From positions 1 to 64,000 of the forward strand of contig QKHS01000017.1 of assembly GCA_003249955.1 (NCBI GenBank): a DNA stretch of 64,000 nucleotides. Reading direction: 5' to 3'. The position numbers and the translations under genes were made by a program. Shown piece after piece: positions 53,420 to 63,320 of the stretch (position 1 is its first letter; each line of letters starts with the position of its first letter). The stretch comes from Bacteroidales bacterium (GTDB lineage: Bacteria > Bacteroidota > Bacteroidia > Bacteroidales > ML635J-15). The notes under the pieces were generated by a model. It saw nothing but the letters and a program-made list of their open reading frames with translations. It made no database searches and was not told where the DNA came from.

Positions 53420-54798
53420 AACCTGTCGGGTAAGAAAAACAGTTCGTGACATTTTTCGGCCATTACCTCGGGCGAATGATTTAAAACAGCCACTACTATT
53501 ACTGATGTGGATAATTTTTCAAGCTGTAAATAAAAATGATTGCTTTCAAAATAATCAGGAAGTTTATTCATGATTATTCCAAACTTCTCGTCAAATTCCT
53601 TTTTCTTTAAATTTGCCGTCTCTTCATCATCGTACATCATAATAAGTTTTGAATGCACATTACTGTTAATTCTCTTTTTGATTTCAGGTAAGATATTGCA
53701 TCCCAGATCAAACTGCTTTCTAAAATCTTCTCTCTTTTCCGCACCAACAATCCATTCATCAATTTTGCGGATTAACTCAAGAAATGCTTTATAATTTTGC
53801 TTATGAAGGTCTGAGCTGATATTAAAAACACAGCTATTATAAAAATCCTTTAAAGATTTTAACTCTGTACTGCCAAGCGACCACAATGCAGAATTAAAAG
53901 CCCCGGAAACATGTACAAAATTCAATGAATAATTTTTCTCATTGCAAAATTTTACCAGATCAGGAATTTCAAATCTGTTAATCTGCAAAGGACAAACCGG
54001 GATATGCAGTCTGCGGGATCGTTGGTTTAAATATTCTGCAAAATATTTCATATTTTGCTTTACTGTTTCAAAACCGGCATTAACTCTTATTGACTCATAC
54101 ACCTCTTTTGATACAGCATCGAATGACAGGTTTATTTTAAATTTCCCGCGACTGAGGATATCCTTAATTTTTTCGTTCAAAACGGTTCCGTTTGTAACCA
54201 GAGATATTTCACAATCAGGATTTATCTTTATTATGTCTTCCCAGATATCGTAATATAATTTAATCAAAAACGGTTCCCCGCCTGCAAAAACCACTTCCTG
54301 CAAATGCGGGATAAAACGTTTAAACTCTTCTCTAAAGCTATTCCCAAAAATTGATTCTACGGGAGGTAAATTCTCAATATTTTTCCGGATGCTGGAAGAA
54401 TGATTGCCGTCACACATAATACACTCAAGATTACAGGTATTTTCAAGAGCGAGCTCAATCATTCGCGGCATTTTTTTATTCAACCTGTAAACATCGTATT
54501 GTGGAATTTTTATACTCTCAAATTCTCCGTTCAGAAATGAATTTTCACAAGTTTTACATCCTGCCGGAAAAATATTCTTTTTTATTTGTTTCCGGTAACT
54601 TTTAAAAACCGCTCCTTCCCAGATATTCTGCAAATTACTGACCGGATACAAATCATCCATATCTTTGTTATAACAGCATGGAGAGACTCTTCCATCCATA
54701 CTTATCTTCATAGATACAAAAGGAGCATGACACAAATATTCCGGATTATTTCTAACCGAATTAAGAGCTTTCAACTTATTTTTTTCTGTTCGGGCCAT
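53416..54798 (-). CDS. Twitch-domain radical SAM protein with N-terminal SPASM-like clusters, copy 1
   Basis: The 460-residue protein first has a SPASM-like Cys region (Cys23, Cys41, Cys42, Cys81 and Cys84: CHAPF...GRVSPCCYN...GCKTC). The radical SAM core follows with Cys122, Cys126 and Cys129 in NTCNLECIMCDG, then VVFAGGEPFLIK and INLSFDAV. The order (auxiliary cluster before the core) is the twitch type. A long C-terminal extension (about 330-460) has no known motif. A close paralogue lies at 61941-63278. These enzymes commonly sit in glycan and secondary-metabolite loci with unknown substrates. Confidence 0.84.
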   Translation of the reverse strand: MARTEKNKLKALNSVRNNPEYLCHAPFVSMKISMDGRVSPCCYNKDMDDLYPVSNLQNIWEGAVFKSYRKQIKKNIFPAGCKTCENSFLNGEFESIKIPQYDVYRLNKKMPRMIELALENTCNLECIMCDGNHSSSIRKNIENLPPVESIFGNSFREEFKRFIPHLQEVVFAGGEPFLIKLYYDIWEDIIKINPDCEISLVTNGTVLNEKIKDILSRGKFKINLSFDAVSKEVYESIRVNAGFETVKQNMKYFAEYLNQRSRRLHIPVCPLQINRFEIPDLVKFCNEKNYSLNFVHVSGAFNSALWSLGSTELKSLKDFYNSCVFNISSDLHKQNYKAFLELIRKIDEWIVGAEKREDFRKQFDLGCNILPEIKKRINSNVHSKLIMMYDDEETANLKKKEFDEKFGIIMNKLPDYFESNHFYLQLEKLSTSVIVVAVLNHSPEVMAEKCHELFFLPDRF

Positions 54799-54837
54799 AC
54801 CTCTTTAGTATCTTTAAGCAAAGTTAAAATTATTAGT

Positions 54838-56325
54838 CTATTCCGACTTATAAAAATAACCCAGCACGATTTCCAGATCTTCGGGTTTAATCTGCTCCAT
54901 AACCAACAATATTGTTGCAAACAAATCGGTATCCCCAAGATTTTTATAAAACATTTTCTGAAAAGCAGTATCTCTGGATAACAGGCTATCCGTAATCGCG
55001 ATATTTCTGTGAATTGTTGCAGTATCAAAGCTTTTAACCTCATCCTTTAAAAACACACCGGTAGCTTTTATCATTTCTTCACGACCAGTAATATCAATCT
55101 GCTCATCCGCAACATAATGCTCATACAATTTGTGCATCAATTCTTTTTTCGCCAGCATTTTCTCAAACAAACCGCTGATTATAAAGAGAATATGTGTCTC
55201 CGGTTTTTGTACTTCTCCCAACAAAACTTTTGGCAAAACAGTATTGCCGGAATAATAATTAAATTTTATTTCATTTTCACTTACAAAAAGTGCAGGATTT
55301 ACATAAGCAAGAATTTCAATATTTTTCCCGCAAACCCATAGCTTATCAGACCAATACCCCACTCCTTTCCCCTTGCAATCTACTGTTGCTGTTGATTCAA
55401 AAACCGCGTTATTAGCTCCGGCAATAACCAGCGGAATCTGAACAAAACCGCAATAACTGTCCAGAATAGTTATTTTGCACACCGGAGAAATAAGGCTATC
55501 TGTAAAAACCGGAAATTCTACAATGCTATTTGGAGGAAGCTTAAAATTACCTGCCGGCCAGTTTACATTATCAAGCAATAAATTATCAAGACTGTCCGAA
55601 GCGGAACTTTTGTAAATATTTTCCAGATATGGAGAATATTCTTCAACAAAATTCTGAGAAATGCAAAAGTGCGGATATCTGGTTTCAATGCTGCAAACTG
55701 TCAACTGCCCCGAATCTTTTTTTATTTCTTCAACAGATGCTATCCTGTTATTACTGTTAACGAGACAAATCCCGAAGTCAGGGTCCAGCATCATCCATTT
55801 TTCTCCGTCATAAACTTCGGGAAACAGGTGAAAATCAAGCAGTTTATTAACTCTGGTTTTATAACCCATTTGCTGCCATATCATGCAAAGCGCGGCAGAT
55901 CTCACGTCACAAAGCCCATAACCAACTGAGTTAAACAACATACCGGGAGAATAGGTAATTTTCTCTCCTGCCGCATAAGAAGCATGATGAAAAGAAAAAT
56001 TACCGGCAAATATCCATGCCTGAATTATCTCTTTTTCTGTATTATAACAATCTTCGACAGGAATCTGCTGTATAAAGTTTATCATTGAATCAGGAGAAAA
56101 CCAGAATAAGTTATTGAGGCTGAATGTAAAATCAAGTCCTGCCCCGCTTGTATCTTCGATGTAAATATACGGCAAAACAGAATCCGGACCGGCTGACTGT
56201 GAAAGCTGTATTGATACCTGACTTTCTTCCTTTATAACCAGGCTATCTTTATTATGCCCACAGGCAATCAGAAGCTGTAAAGCTAAAGCAAAAAACAATA
56301 AAACCAGACCTCTGTTTCCTGACAT
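54838..56325 (-). CDS. Lipoprotein with a transglutaminase-like domain
   Basis: The 495-residue protein has a lipobox LLIAC with Cys22, so it is membrane anchored. Residues about 95-190 form a transglutaminase-like papain fold with Cys139 (GYGLCDVRSAAL), His166 (DFHLFPEVY) and Asp181 (MLDPDFGIC), a complete triad. The rest is beta-rich and unassigned, with a C-terminal helical part. It might hydrolyse or cross-link peptide or amide bonds in the envelope. It lies 39 nt upstream of the twitch rSAM gene on the same strand, so the two may be one operon. Confidence 0.75.
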   Translation of the reverse strand: MSGNRGLVLLFFALALQLLIACGHNKDSLVIKEESQVSIQLSQSAGPDSVLPYIYIEDTSGAGLDFTFSLNNLFWFSPDSMINFIQQIPVEDCYNTEKEIIQAWIFAGNFSFHHASYAAGEKITYSPGMLFNSVGYGLCDVRSAALCMIWQQMGYKTRVNKLLDFHLFPEVYDGEKWMMLDPDFGICLVNSNNRIASVEEIKKDSGQLTVCSIETRYPHFCISQNFVEEYSPYLENIYKSSASDSLDNLLLDNVNWPAGNFKLPPNSIVEFPVFTDSLISPVCKITILDSYCGFVQIPLVIAGANNAVFESTATVDCKGKGVGYWSDKLWVCGKNIEILAYVNPALFVSENEIKFNYYSGNTVLPKVLLGEVQKPETHILFIISGLFEKMLAKKELMHKLYEHYVADEQIDITGREEMIKATGVFLKDEVKSFDTATIHRNIAITDSLLSRDTAFQKMFYKNLGDTDLFATILLVMEQIKPEDLEIVLGYFYKSE

Positions 56326-56900
56326 TTCTGTAATGTTAAAGGATAATTTTATAAATATTCTTTAAACATGCAATTTATAAAAACATTATATATAATCGGC
56401 TAAAACTGTAAATAATTAAGAATGAACTCTACTTTATTGCAAACAGAAATTATTCACGGGAAATTCTGATTTGAAAATGCATAATAAAAATTCCAGAAAT
56501 AGTCTTTTTGCCCAATGACAAAATACAATTCATTACTCCTGATTTATTATTATGTCAGTAAAGCATAACAAATATTGCACTAATATCAGTACTGTCCGCA
56601 TAGCTTTCAAAAATCTCACTTGATTCGCAAAGACGTGTAAATTTGTTAATAACTCTTTTTAATACAACATTAGATAAATGATGAAATAAGTTATTTTTGA
56701 TACGTACTATTAACAGAAATTATGTCAACAGAAACAATCAATGAAAAGCTAAGGCTCATCATAAAAAAACAAAGGCTACCATTACGAAAAGTTTCAGTTT
56801 TATTTAACAATGATTTCGCAATTTTGATTAAAATATGAGATTGGACTATTGAAAAATCTCATGATAGCATAACATAATTCTATATTTAATAAAAAAGATA
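56326..56900. other. Gene-poor spacer of 575 bp with an HTH remnant
   Basis: AT-rich spacer between the divergent transglutaminase-like lipoprotein and the broken AlbA_2 gene. The only recognisable item is a 38-codon HTH-like reading frame (56722-56838). I see no structured RNA or repeat. Confidence 0.5.
56722..56838 (+). pseudogene. Truncated XRE-type HTH regulator remnant
   Basis: A 38-codon frame (MSTETINEKLRLIIKKQRLP, then LRKVSVLFNNDFAILIKI and a stop). It resembles the first half of Bacteroidota XRE regulators (pattern LPLRKVA..L.ID...LSKIERG). The frame stops where IERGE should follow the recognition helix. It may be a degraded regulator of the downstream gene. Confidence 0.45.
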
Positions 56901-58759
56901 ATGGCTCTACCCATTAATACAGATGAAATATTAAACGGGAATACGGTTGAATGGGAACGTATCGAATTAAAAAAAGGATGGAATCCGGAAGATATCATTC
57001 ATTCGTTGTGTGCTTTTGCCAATGATATTAATAACTGGGACGGTGGCTATATAATTATTGGAGTTGAAGAAGAAAACGGGAAAGCAAAACTCCCTCCGTT
57101 TGGATTAAACCCCGATCAATTAGATTCTATCCAGAAAAAAATAATTGAATTATCTTATAAAATAACACCAACCTACATTCCTGTCTTTCAACCTTATTTA
57201 AAGAATGGAAAACATATTCTTATTATTTTTTCTCCGGCAGGAGACAATCGTCCTTATAAGGCACCAATAAGTCTTAGTGAAAAGAAACCTGAAAAGGCAA
57301 TGTATGTTAAACGAGGGTCAAAAACTATCCGTGTCAAAGACGGATCTGATGATGAAAGAAGATTGATTGAACTTACTGCCCGTATTCCTTTTGACGACAG
57401 GATAAATCAGTTTGCAACTCTTAATGATTTGAGTTTACAACTGATTCAATCGCATTTGAAAGAAGTTATGAGTTCTTTATATGAAGAAAGTACTAAAATT
57501 TCTTTTCCTGATTTATGCAAACATATGCGGATCGCAAAAGGGTCAGATGAATTATTAAGGCCGACAAACGCCGGTTTATTACTGTTTAATGAACATATCC
57601 AGAACAGTTTTTTGCCGGAGCTAAAATTGAAGTTGTAATCCATAAAAATGAAGTTGGTAAAGATTATATAGAGAAAATATTTACCGGATCAATAGTACAT
57701 CAATTAAGGGATGTCCTGAACTATATCAAGAACAATATTATTCAGGAAGAAGTTTTCAAAACGTCAAGAAATGCAGAAGCAATAAGATTCTATAATTATC
57801 CTTATCAGGCCATTGAAGAAGCCGTTGTTAATTCAGTTTTTCACAGAAGTTACGAAAGAGAGAACCCTGTCGAAATACAAATTCATCCTGACAAAATTGA
57901 AATATTAAGTTTCCCCGGGCCATTACCTCCTGTTAATAAAGAGATGCTTAAAAAGGAACGGGTTGTAGCCAGAGAGTACCGCAATCGTAAAATAGGAGGA
58001 TTTTTAAAAGAGTTAAAATTAACCGAAGGACGCGGGACCGGGTTGCCGATCATTTACTCAAGTTTGGAAAAAAATGGTTCCCCACCACCGATATTTGAAA
58101 CCGATGACGATAATTCGTATTTTTTGAGTATCATAAAAATTCATCCTTTGTCTAAATCTTTGGCTCCTATTAGAGCCAAAGATGGAGCCAAAGATAAAAT
58201 ACTAACAATCAGCACTTTAGGTAAAAAAGACAATTATCTTAGGCCTTTTGAGAACCTAGAAGAGAACAAAGTTGAAGACAGTGTAAAAAACTATTTAAGT
58301 ACAACTACTTTAAACTTAAGCACTACAGATTTCAATATTTTATTGCATTGTATAAAACCCAGAACAAGGGAAGAGATATTCAAATTCATAGCATTATACA
58401 ACAACAGTAAAAATTTTAACAGACACATTAAACCAATTATTGATATTGGTTGGCTGCAATTAACCATACCCGAAAAGCCAACCAGTAAAAATCAAAAATA
58501 TGTAATTTCAGAATATGCCAAAAAGTTGATAGCCAACTCCAAAAACATAAATAAAAGGATTGCGGTTGATTCGCCAAATATTGCCTCAGTTGGATACGAC
58601 AGAGAAAACAGAATTCTTGAAATAGAGTTTCATCATGGAGATGTTTATCAATATTTTAATGTGCCGGGATATGTGTATAATGAGTTAATGAATGCAAGTT
58701 CTATCGGGAGTTATTTTATAAATGAAATTAAGAAAAAATATAATTACAAAAAAGAATAA
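56901..58759 (+). pseudogene. AlbA_2/HATPase-type ATP-binding protein with KTSC domain, frameshifted
   Basis: The N-terminal frame (from 56901) has an AlbA_2 DNA-binding domain (VEWERIELKKGWNPEDII, GGYIIIGVEEE, residues about 16-100) and runs to a stop at 57638. The continuing frame shows an HATPase-like part (AIEEAVVNSVFHR, PDKIEILSFPGPLPP, EGRGTGLPII) and a C-terminal KTSC domain (IASVGYDRENRILEIEFHHGDVYQYFNVP). One extra T in the run 57608-57613 restores a single frame of 619 residues over 1860 nt. AlbA_2 proteins are often regulators linked to mobile or defence genes. The break may be a homopolymer sequencing error or real decay. Confidence 0.75.
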
Positions 58760-58927
58760 TGTATTGAGAAATAATATTGTTCCGAAAAAATAATAAAATC
58801 TAACTTTTTAAACATCTTTGCCGGTAAGAATTACCCCTGAATATACACCAAATAGCTCCAACCTCTCCCGACAATTCCAAATCCCAACAATTAATAAGAT
58901 TAGTTTAAAAAGTTAACCTAATTTTTT

Positions 58928-58935
58928 TATTTTTG
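58928..58935 (+). promoter_or_regulatory. -7 box of the acyl carrier protein operon
   Basis: TATTTTTG fits TAnnTTTG, 17 nt before the ATG at 58953. A TTTA at 58904-58907, 20 bp upstream, may serve as the -33 element. Confidence 0.45.
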
Positions 58936-58952
58936 TTAAAAACAATTAATCA

Positions 58953-59195
58953 ATGAAAAACATCAGGGAAAACGTAATAGACGTATTGAAGAAATATACC
59001 TTCAATAAAGAAGTCTGGGTTGGATTTAACGACAATACAAATATTATCAGAGATTTAAAAATCAATTCTGCCAGATTAGTTGACATTGTTCTTGATCTTG
59101 AAGAGTTGTACGATATAGAAATTCCGGACAGCGATCTGGAAAAGCTCACATGTTTCAGCGATATTATTAAGCTCATAGAAGAGAAAACCAAATAA
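58953..59195 (+). CDS. Dedicated acyl carrier protein
   Basis: The 80-residue acidic helical protein has the carrier pattern: LKINSARLVDIVLDLEELYDIEIPDSDLEKL. The Ser in NSA corresponds to the phosphopantetheine attachment Ser of DSL in ordinary ACPs, so the usual DSL is changed to NSA. The change around the attachment site and the location away from housekeeping fatty-acid genes mark it as a specialised carrier, probably for the ketosynthase set at 50.4-53.4 kb. The gene is 4 nt before a glycosyltransferase. Confidence 0.8.
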   Translation: MKNIRENVIDVLKKYTFNKEVWVGFNDNTNIIRDLKINSARLVDIVLDLEELYDIEIPDSDLEKLTCFSDIIKLIEEKTK

Positions 59196-59199
59196 TATT

Positions 59200-60177
59200 A
59201 TGCAGGACAAAACCAATGATATCATTCTCGAAATTGCGGTACTCACTTATAACCACAAGGATTTTATTATTGACTCTCTTAACTCTGTTTTAAACCAGAC
59301 AACCTCATACAATTACAAAATAATTATTCTTGACGACTGTTCTTCTGACGGGAGTTCCGGTCTTATTCAAAGTCTGGCAAATCAGTATCCTGATAAAATA
59401 GATTATCACGTTAACGATAAAAACTCAGGTCCGGTAAAATCGGCAATAAAACTGGCGGGTTTGTTAACTGCAAAATATGCCTGCTTTATGGACGGAGATG
59501 ATTATTGGTGCAATGAATTAAAAATCCAGAATCAGATTGATTTTCTGGAAAACAACGAGGACTTTGCAGGCTGTTTTCACGATGCTAAAATAGAACAGAT
59601 AAACAGCAGCGATGATATCGACTTTCTTCACAGGACACAAACATACTGGAAGACATACTCACAGTTCAACAGATATTCCGGCATTTTTATGCCCTGGGCA
59701 TTAATCCAGAGAAATATTATTCCAACCGCGTCTCTTATTTTCAGAAATCCCGGGCTTTTAAACTTTTTAGAAAACTATAAAGCTTCTGAATTATCATTAA
59801 GCTGGGCTTTACATCTTGAAATTATAAAAAACAGCAAACTTAAATATTTCAACGAAATTTGGTCTGTGTATAATGACCACTCCGAAGGGATTTCAAAAAA
59901 GCACAAAATTTCAACATTCAAACTGAATAATATTTTAATACTTGAAAGTTTGCTTGAAGATAATTACTGGAAATATTATTCAGCAGATATTTACCGTAGT
60001 ATATGCACAGAATACAGGTTTTTGCTTAAATCTCAGGAGATTTTAAGTCTGGAAAAACCAGAATTTAACAGGCATCTGCGAAAATATAAAAGCTATTTAA
60101 AGCTCATGCTTAAATCAGATATAAAACAACTAAAAGAAGATCATATTAATGTGCGGAATAACGGGATGGTGGACTAA
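59200..60177 (+). CDS. Family 2 glycosyltransferase
   Basis: The 325-residue GT-A fold enzyme has AVLTYNHKDFIIDSLNSVLNQTT, KIIILDDCSSDGS (nucleotide-sugar binding) and the DxD motif in FMDGDDYW. It transfers a sugar from an activated donor to an acceptor in the cytoplasm. It is the second gene of the operon ACP-GT2-AsnB-rSAM, suggesting action on an ACP-borne or lipid-borne acceptor. It overlaps the asparagine-synthetase-like gene by 29 nt. Confidence 0.88.
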   Translation: MQDKTNDIILEIAVLTYNHKDFIIDSLNSVLNQTTSYNYKIIILDDCSSDGSSGLIQSLANQYPDKIDYHVNDKNSGPVKSAIKLAGLLTAKYACFMDGDDYWCNELKIQNQIDFLENNEDFAGCFHDAKIEQINSSDDIDFLHRTQTYWKTYSQFNRYSGIFMPWALIQRNIIPTASLIFRNPGLLNFLENYKASELSLSWALHLEIIKNSKLKYFNEIWSVYNDHSEGISKKHKISTFKLNNILILESLLEDNYWKYYSADIYRSICTEYRFLLKSQEILSLEKPEFNRHLRKYKSYLKLMLKSDIKQLKEDHINVRNNGMVD

Positions 60178-61957
60178 AGACTATCCCATTAACCGGGAGC
60201 TGTTTGACACGATGCGTGATACTCTGACACATCGTGGTCCTAATGGTTACGGCTCATATTTTTCCGAAAACAACAACATTGCACTGGGACACAGACGTTT
60301 ATCATTTCTGGATTTAAGCGAAAGCGGAAAACAACCGTTGTGCAACGAGGACAAAACAATATGGCTTACCATTAACGGAGAAATATACAATTACATTGAA
60401 TTACGTGAAATTCTTAAAGCTAAGAATCATATTTTCAAATCAGACACAGATTCCGAAGTCGTTATTCATGCTTATGAAGAATGGGGAACAGACATGATCA
60501 ACATGCTGGAAGGTATGTTTGCATTTGGCCTCTGGGACGAGAAAAATCAAAAGCTTATCCTTGCAAGAGATAAATTCGGAATAAAACCGATATATTATTT
60601 TATTGACAATCAACAGGTTATATTTGCTTCTGAAATAAAAGCAATAATTAAAAATCCTGATATTAAACGTGATATCGATTACAACTCGCTATGTGAATAT
60701 TTTATTTACAGATATGTTCCCTCTCCAAAAACTATTTTTAAAAGTATTTATAAAATTGAACCCGCACATTTTATTACGATATCCGCCGGATTAAAAGTTG
60801 ACAAAACAGAATATTACAGATTAAAAACTGACAATTGCAGCACAAATAGACGAACACTTGTAAAAGAAACCGACAAACTAATTAAAAAATCTGTAGGTAT
60901 TCATATCCGCAGCGATGTAAAAGTAGGATCATTTTTGAGCGGAGGTTACGACTCAACTTTATTGGTAAAATACTTTTCTGAATTTGAAAAAGGTTTCAAC
61001 ACCTTCTCTTTAGGTTTTGAAAACTGGGACAATTCCGAGCACCTTTTTGCAGAAACGGTTTCAAAAAAATTTAAAACGGTACAACATTCCGAAGTTCTCA
61101 AAGATTCAAGTCTGGAAATACTTAACGATTTGATGTATTTTTATGACGACCCTATTGCCGACATATCAATTATTCCGACATATCAGGTTTCCAGGCTGGC
61201 TTCAAAGTACAATAAAACTGTTTTATCGGGCGAAGGAGCCGACGAACTTTTTGCAGGTTACACATGGCACAGAGAATACCTGTGGCATATTGACCGCAAA
61301 ACTCTTAAAGATTCAAAAAAGTGGGGTTGGAATTTGCCGGTAAATAATTTTGATATTGATAGTTATTCCAAAGCAATGGCTATGGGCAATTTTGATACAG
61401 ATGGACTAAAAACATTGCTGAACCCGAATCTGCATTCATTTATTCCCGAAGATGTAACTGCCTTTTATGCCGGTTTCTACAACAAAAATATTCCGGCGCC
61501 AAAACGCTTTCAGATAATGGATATAAAATGCTTTATGGGAGAACTTGTTTTAACAAAAGTTGACCGGGCAAGCATGGCCAATTCTTTAGAAGTAAGAGTG
61601 CCTTTTCTTAACTCGGAGATTTGCGAAAAAATGTTAAGCCTTTCGCCTGAGGCATACTTTGACAAAAAAAAACAAAAAATAATTATTTACAAATTGTTAA
61701 AAAAAGACTTACCCAAATCAATTCTGAAACGTAAAAAACAAGGCTTTACAGGACCTGACAAATATTACATGAACTTTGACTGGTATTCCGCTACACTTAA
61801 AAATTCAAATCTGGTAAAAGCCGGAATAATTAACGCGGAGTCAATAAAAAAATACATAGAAGACAAGGATCATTGGAGATTGTGGAAGATTGTTGTATTA
61901 GAAAAATGGTTTGAAAAATGGATATGTAACACAGAAAAAAATGCTTTGGAAGAATAA
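60149..61957 (+). CDS. asnB: AsnB-like glutamine-dependent amidotransferase
   Basis: The 602-residue protein starts MCGITGWW, so Cys2 is the nucleophile of an Ntn glutaminase domain (about 1-190; THRGPNGYG, TINGEIYNY). The synthetase domain with PP-loop-like LSGGYDST (SGGxDS) follows, and also GEGADELFAGYTWHRE and KVDRASMANSLEVRVPFL. It can make asparagine, but AsnB homologues inside glycan clusters often amidate uronic acids or other carboxylates. Start at 60149 is required by Cys2. Confidence 0.88.
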   Translation: MCGITGWWTKDYPINRELFDTMRDTLTHRGPNGYGSYFSENNNIALGHRRLSFLDLSESGKQPLCNEDKTIWLTINGEIYNYIELREILKAKNHIFKSDTDSEVVIHAYEEWGTDMINMLEGMFAFGLWDEKNQKLILARDKFGIKPIYYFIDNQQVIFASEIKAIIKNPDIKRDIDYNSLCEYFIYRYVPSPKTIFKSIYKIEPAHFITISAGLKVDKTEYYRLKTDNCSTNRRTLVKETDKLIKKSVGIHIRSDVKVGSFLSGGYDSTLLVKYFSEFEKGFNTFSLGFENWDNSEHLFAETVSKKFKTVQHSEVLKDSSLEILNDLMYFYDDPIADISIIPTYQVSRLASKYNKTVLSGEGADELFAGYTWHREYLWHIDRKTLKDSKKWGWNLPVNNFDIDSYSKAMAMGNFDTDGLKTLLNPNLHSFIPEDVTAFYAGFYNKNIPAPKRFQIMDIKCFMGELVLTKVDRASMANSLEVRVPFLNSEICEKMLSLSPEAYFDKKKQKIIIYKLLKKDLPKSILKRKKQGFTGPDKYYMNFDWYSATLKNSNLVKAGIINAESIKKYIEDKDHWRLWKIVVLEKWFEKWICNTEKNALEE

Positions 61958-63278
61958 AATAAAACCAACTGTTGAGAAAGAAGTTATTGATAAATACCTT
62001 GAATTCAGTTCGGGGAAATTACCGGTTTGCAATGCTCCTTTTTCATCACTTTATTTTCATCCTGACGGAGAAGTCGGGTCATGCTGTTTGAACAAAACAT
62101 GGTATTCTCTCGGTAAGTATCCGGGACAAACACTTAGCGAAATTATTAATTCCAGAAACCGGAAATTACAACAAAGATACATTGCTAAAAATAACTTATC
62201 TCTGGGCTGCAACATTTGTAACGAAAATCTTAATTCCGGTAATTTCGCCGGAGTAATGGCCTTCGATTACAAAAATCTGAAACCGGATAATAAAATACGT
62301 AGAATCGACTTTGAACTGTCAGACTTTTGCAATTTTAACTGTGTTATGTGCGAAAGAGATAAATCGGACAAAAAAATAATTTATGATGATGCTTTCATTA
62401 AAGAATTGTACCAGTATCTTATAAAACTGAAATCGACAAACTTTCTGGGTGGTGAACCTTTTCTGATTAAGATATATTATAAAATATGGGATATCATAAT
62501 CAACGAAAACCCGGAATGCAATATTAATATTCAAACCAATGGCAGTGTTTACAACGAAAAGATAGCAGAACTTGCAAAAAACAAAAAAGTTTTCATTTCG
62601 TTATCAATTGATTCTGTAAAAAAAGAAACTTACGAATTTATCAGGAAGGGCAGCGACTTTAATTTAATAATGAAAAACTTCAGCCTCTTCAATTCTGCTA
62701 TGTCAGAAAAAAAACACAGCATGTATATCTCGGTCTGTCCTACAGTTTACAATTACAAAGAAATTCCCGACATCGTAAAGTTTGCAAATGACAATAAATG
62801 TCGTATATTTTTTAACAGGGTAATGTCTCCTTTAAACATAAGCCTCGAGAGCAGAACAACAGAAGAGTACGATAAAATCTTAAATATTTATGAATCAGCG
62901 TATGAGAATATGCCTTCCGATAAATTAGCAGGCATTACCAACAAAAGGACATTCAACGATTTTATCAACTTAATCCGATCGCTCCGGCAAAAATCTGCTA
63001 CTGACAATAAAGTTTCCATTTCGTGTGACTATGTAAGAAACATTATTAAAAACAGAAAAAACGAAACCAATAAAAATAAAATAGAATTAATCGAAGATGT
63101 CCTGGCCGAATATTATAACGACTGGAAAATATCTCCGCGAAAAACCGGATTATTAGCCAGCGATTTCTTCTGGCAGGATTATGAAAACCTGTTCGAAACA
63201 GACAAGTCTGCTACTGAAATTATTTCAATAATTAAAAACTTTCTTGAACTGGAGAACAACAATGTTCCGCTGGAATAA
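61941..63278 (+). CDS. Twitch-domain radical SAM protein with N-terminal SPASM-like clusters, copy 2
   Basis: The 445-residue protein has Cys30, Cys48, Cys49, Cys90 and Cys93 as the auxiliary-cluster region (VCNAPFSS...GEVGSCCLN...GCNIC). The radical SAM core has Cys130, Cys134 and Cys137 in SDFCNFNCVMCE, then TNFLGGEPFLIKIYY and ISLSIDSV. It is a clear paralogue of the protein at 53416-54798 (GGEPFLIK.YY.IW, NP.C.I, TNG.V.NEKI). The ATG at 61941 overlaps the AsnB gene by 17 nt. A longer in-frame start at 61911 is possible. Confidence 0.84.
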   Translation: MLWKNKIKPTVEKEVIDKYLEFSSGKLPVCNAPFSSLYFHPDGEVGSCCLNKTWYSLGKYPGQTLSEIINSRNRKLQQRYIAKNNLSLGCNICNENLNSGNFAGVMAFDYKNLKPDNKIRRIDFELSDFCNFNCVMCERDKSDKKIIYDDAFIKELYQYLIKLKSTNFLGGEPFLIKIYYKIWDIIINENPECNINIQTNGSVYNEKIAELAKNKKVFISLSIDSVKKETYEFIRKGSDFNLIMKNFSLFNSAMSEKKHSMYISVCPTVYNYKEIPDIVKFANDNKCRIFFNRVMSPLNISLESRTTEEYDKILNIYESAYENMPSDKLAGITNKRTFNDFINLIRSLRQKSATDNKVSISCDYVRNIIKNRKNETNKNKIELIEDVLAEYYNDWKISPRKTGLLASDFFWQDYENLFETDKSATEIISIIKNFLELENNNVPLE

Positions 63279-63320
63279 AAAATTAAATAATATTTGTATT
63301 TTTAGAGCTAAATTTTTAGA

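Noticed and set aside
49183-54798. RiPP cluster with a precursor peptide
   Set aside because: SPASM and twitch radical SAM proteins suggested it, but no short precursor-like frame with a leader peptide or RRE domain is visible nearby.
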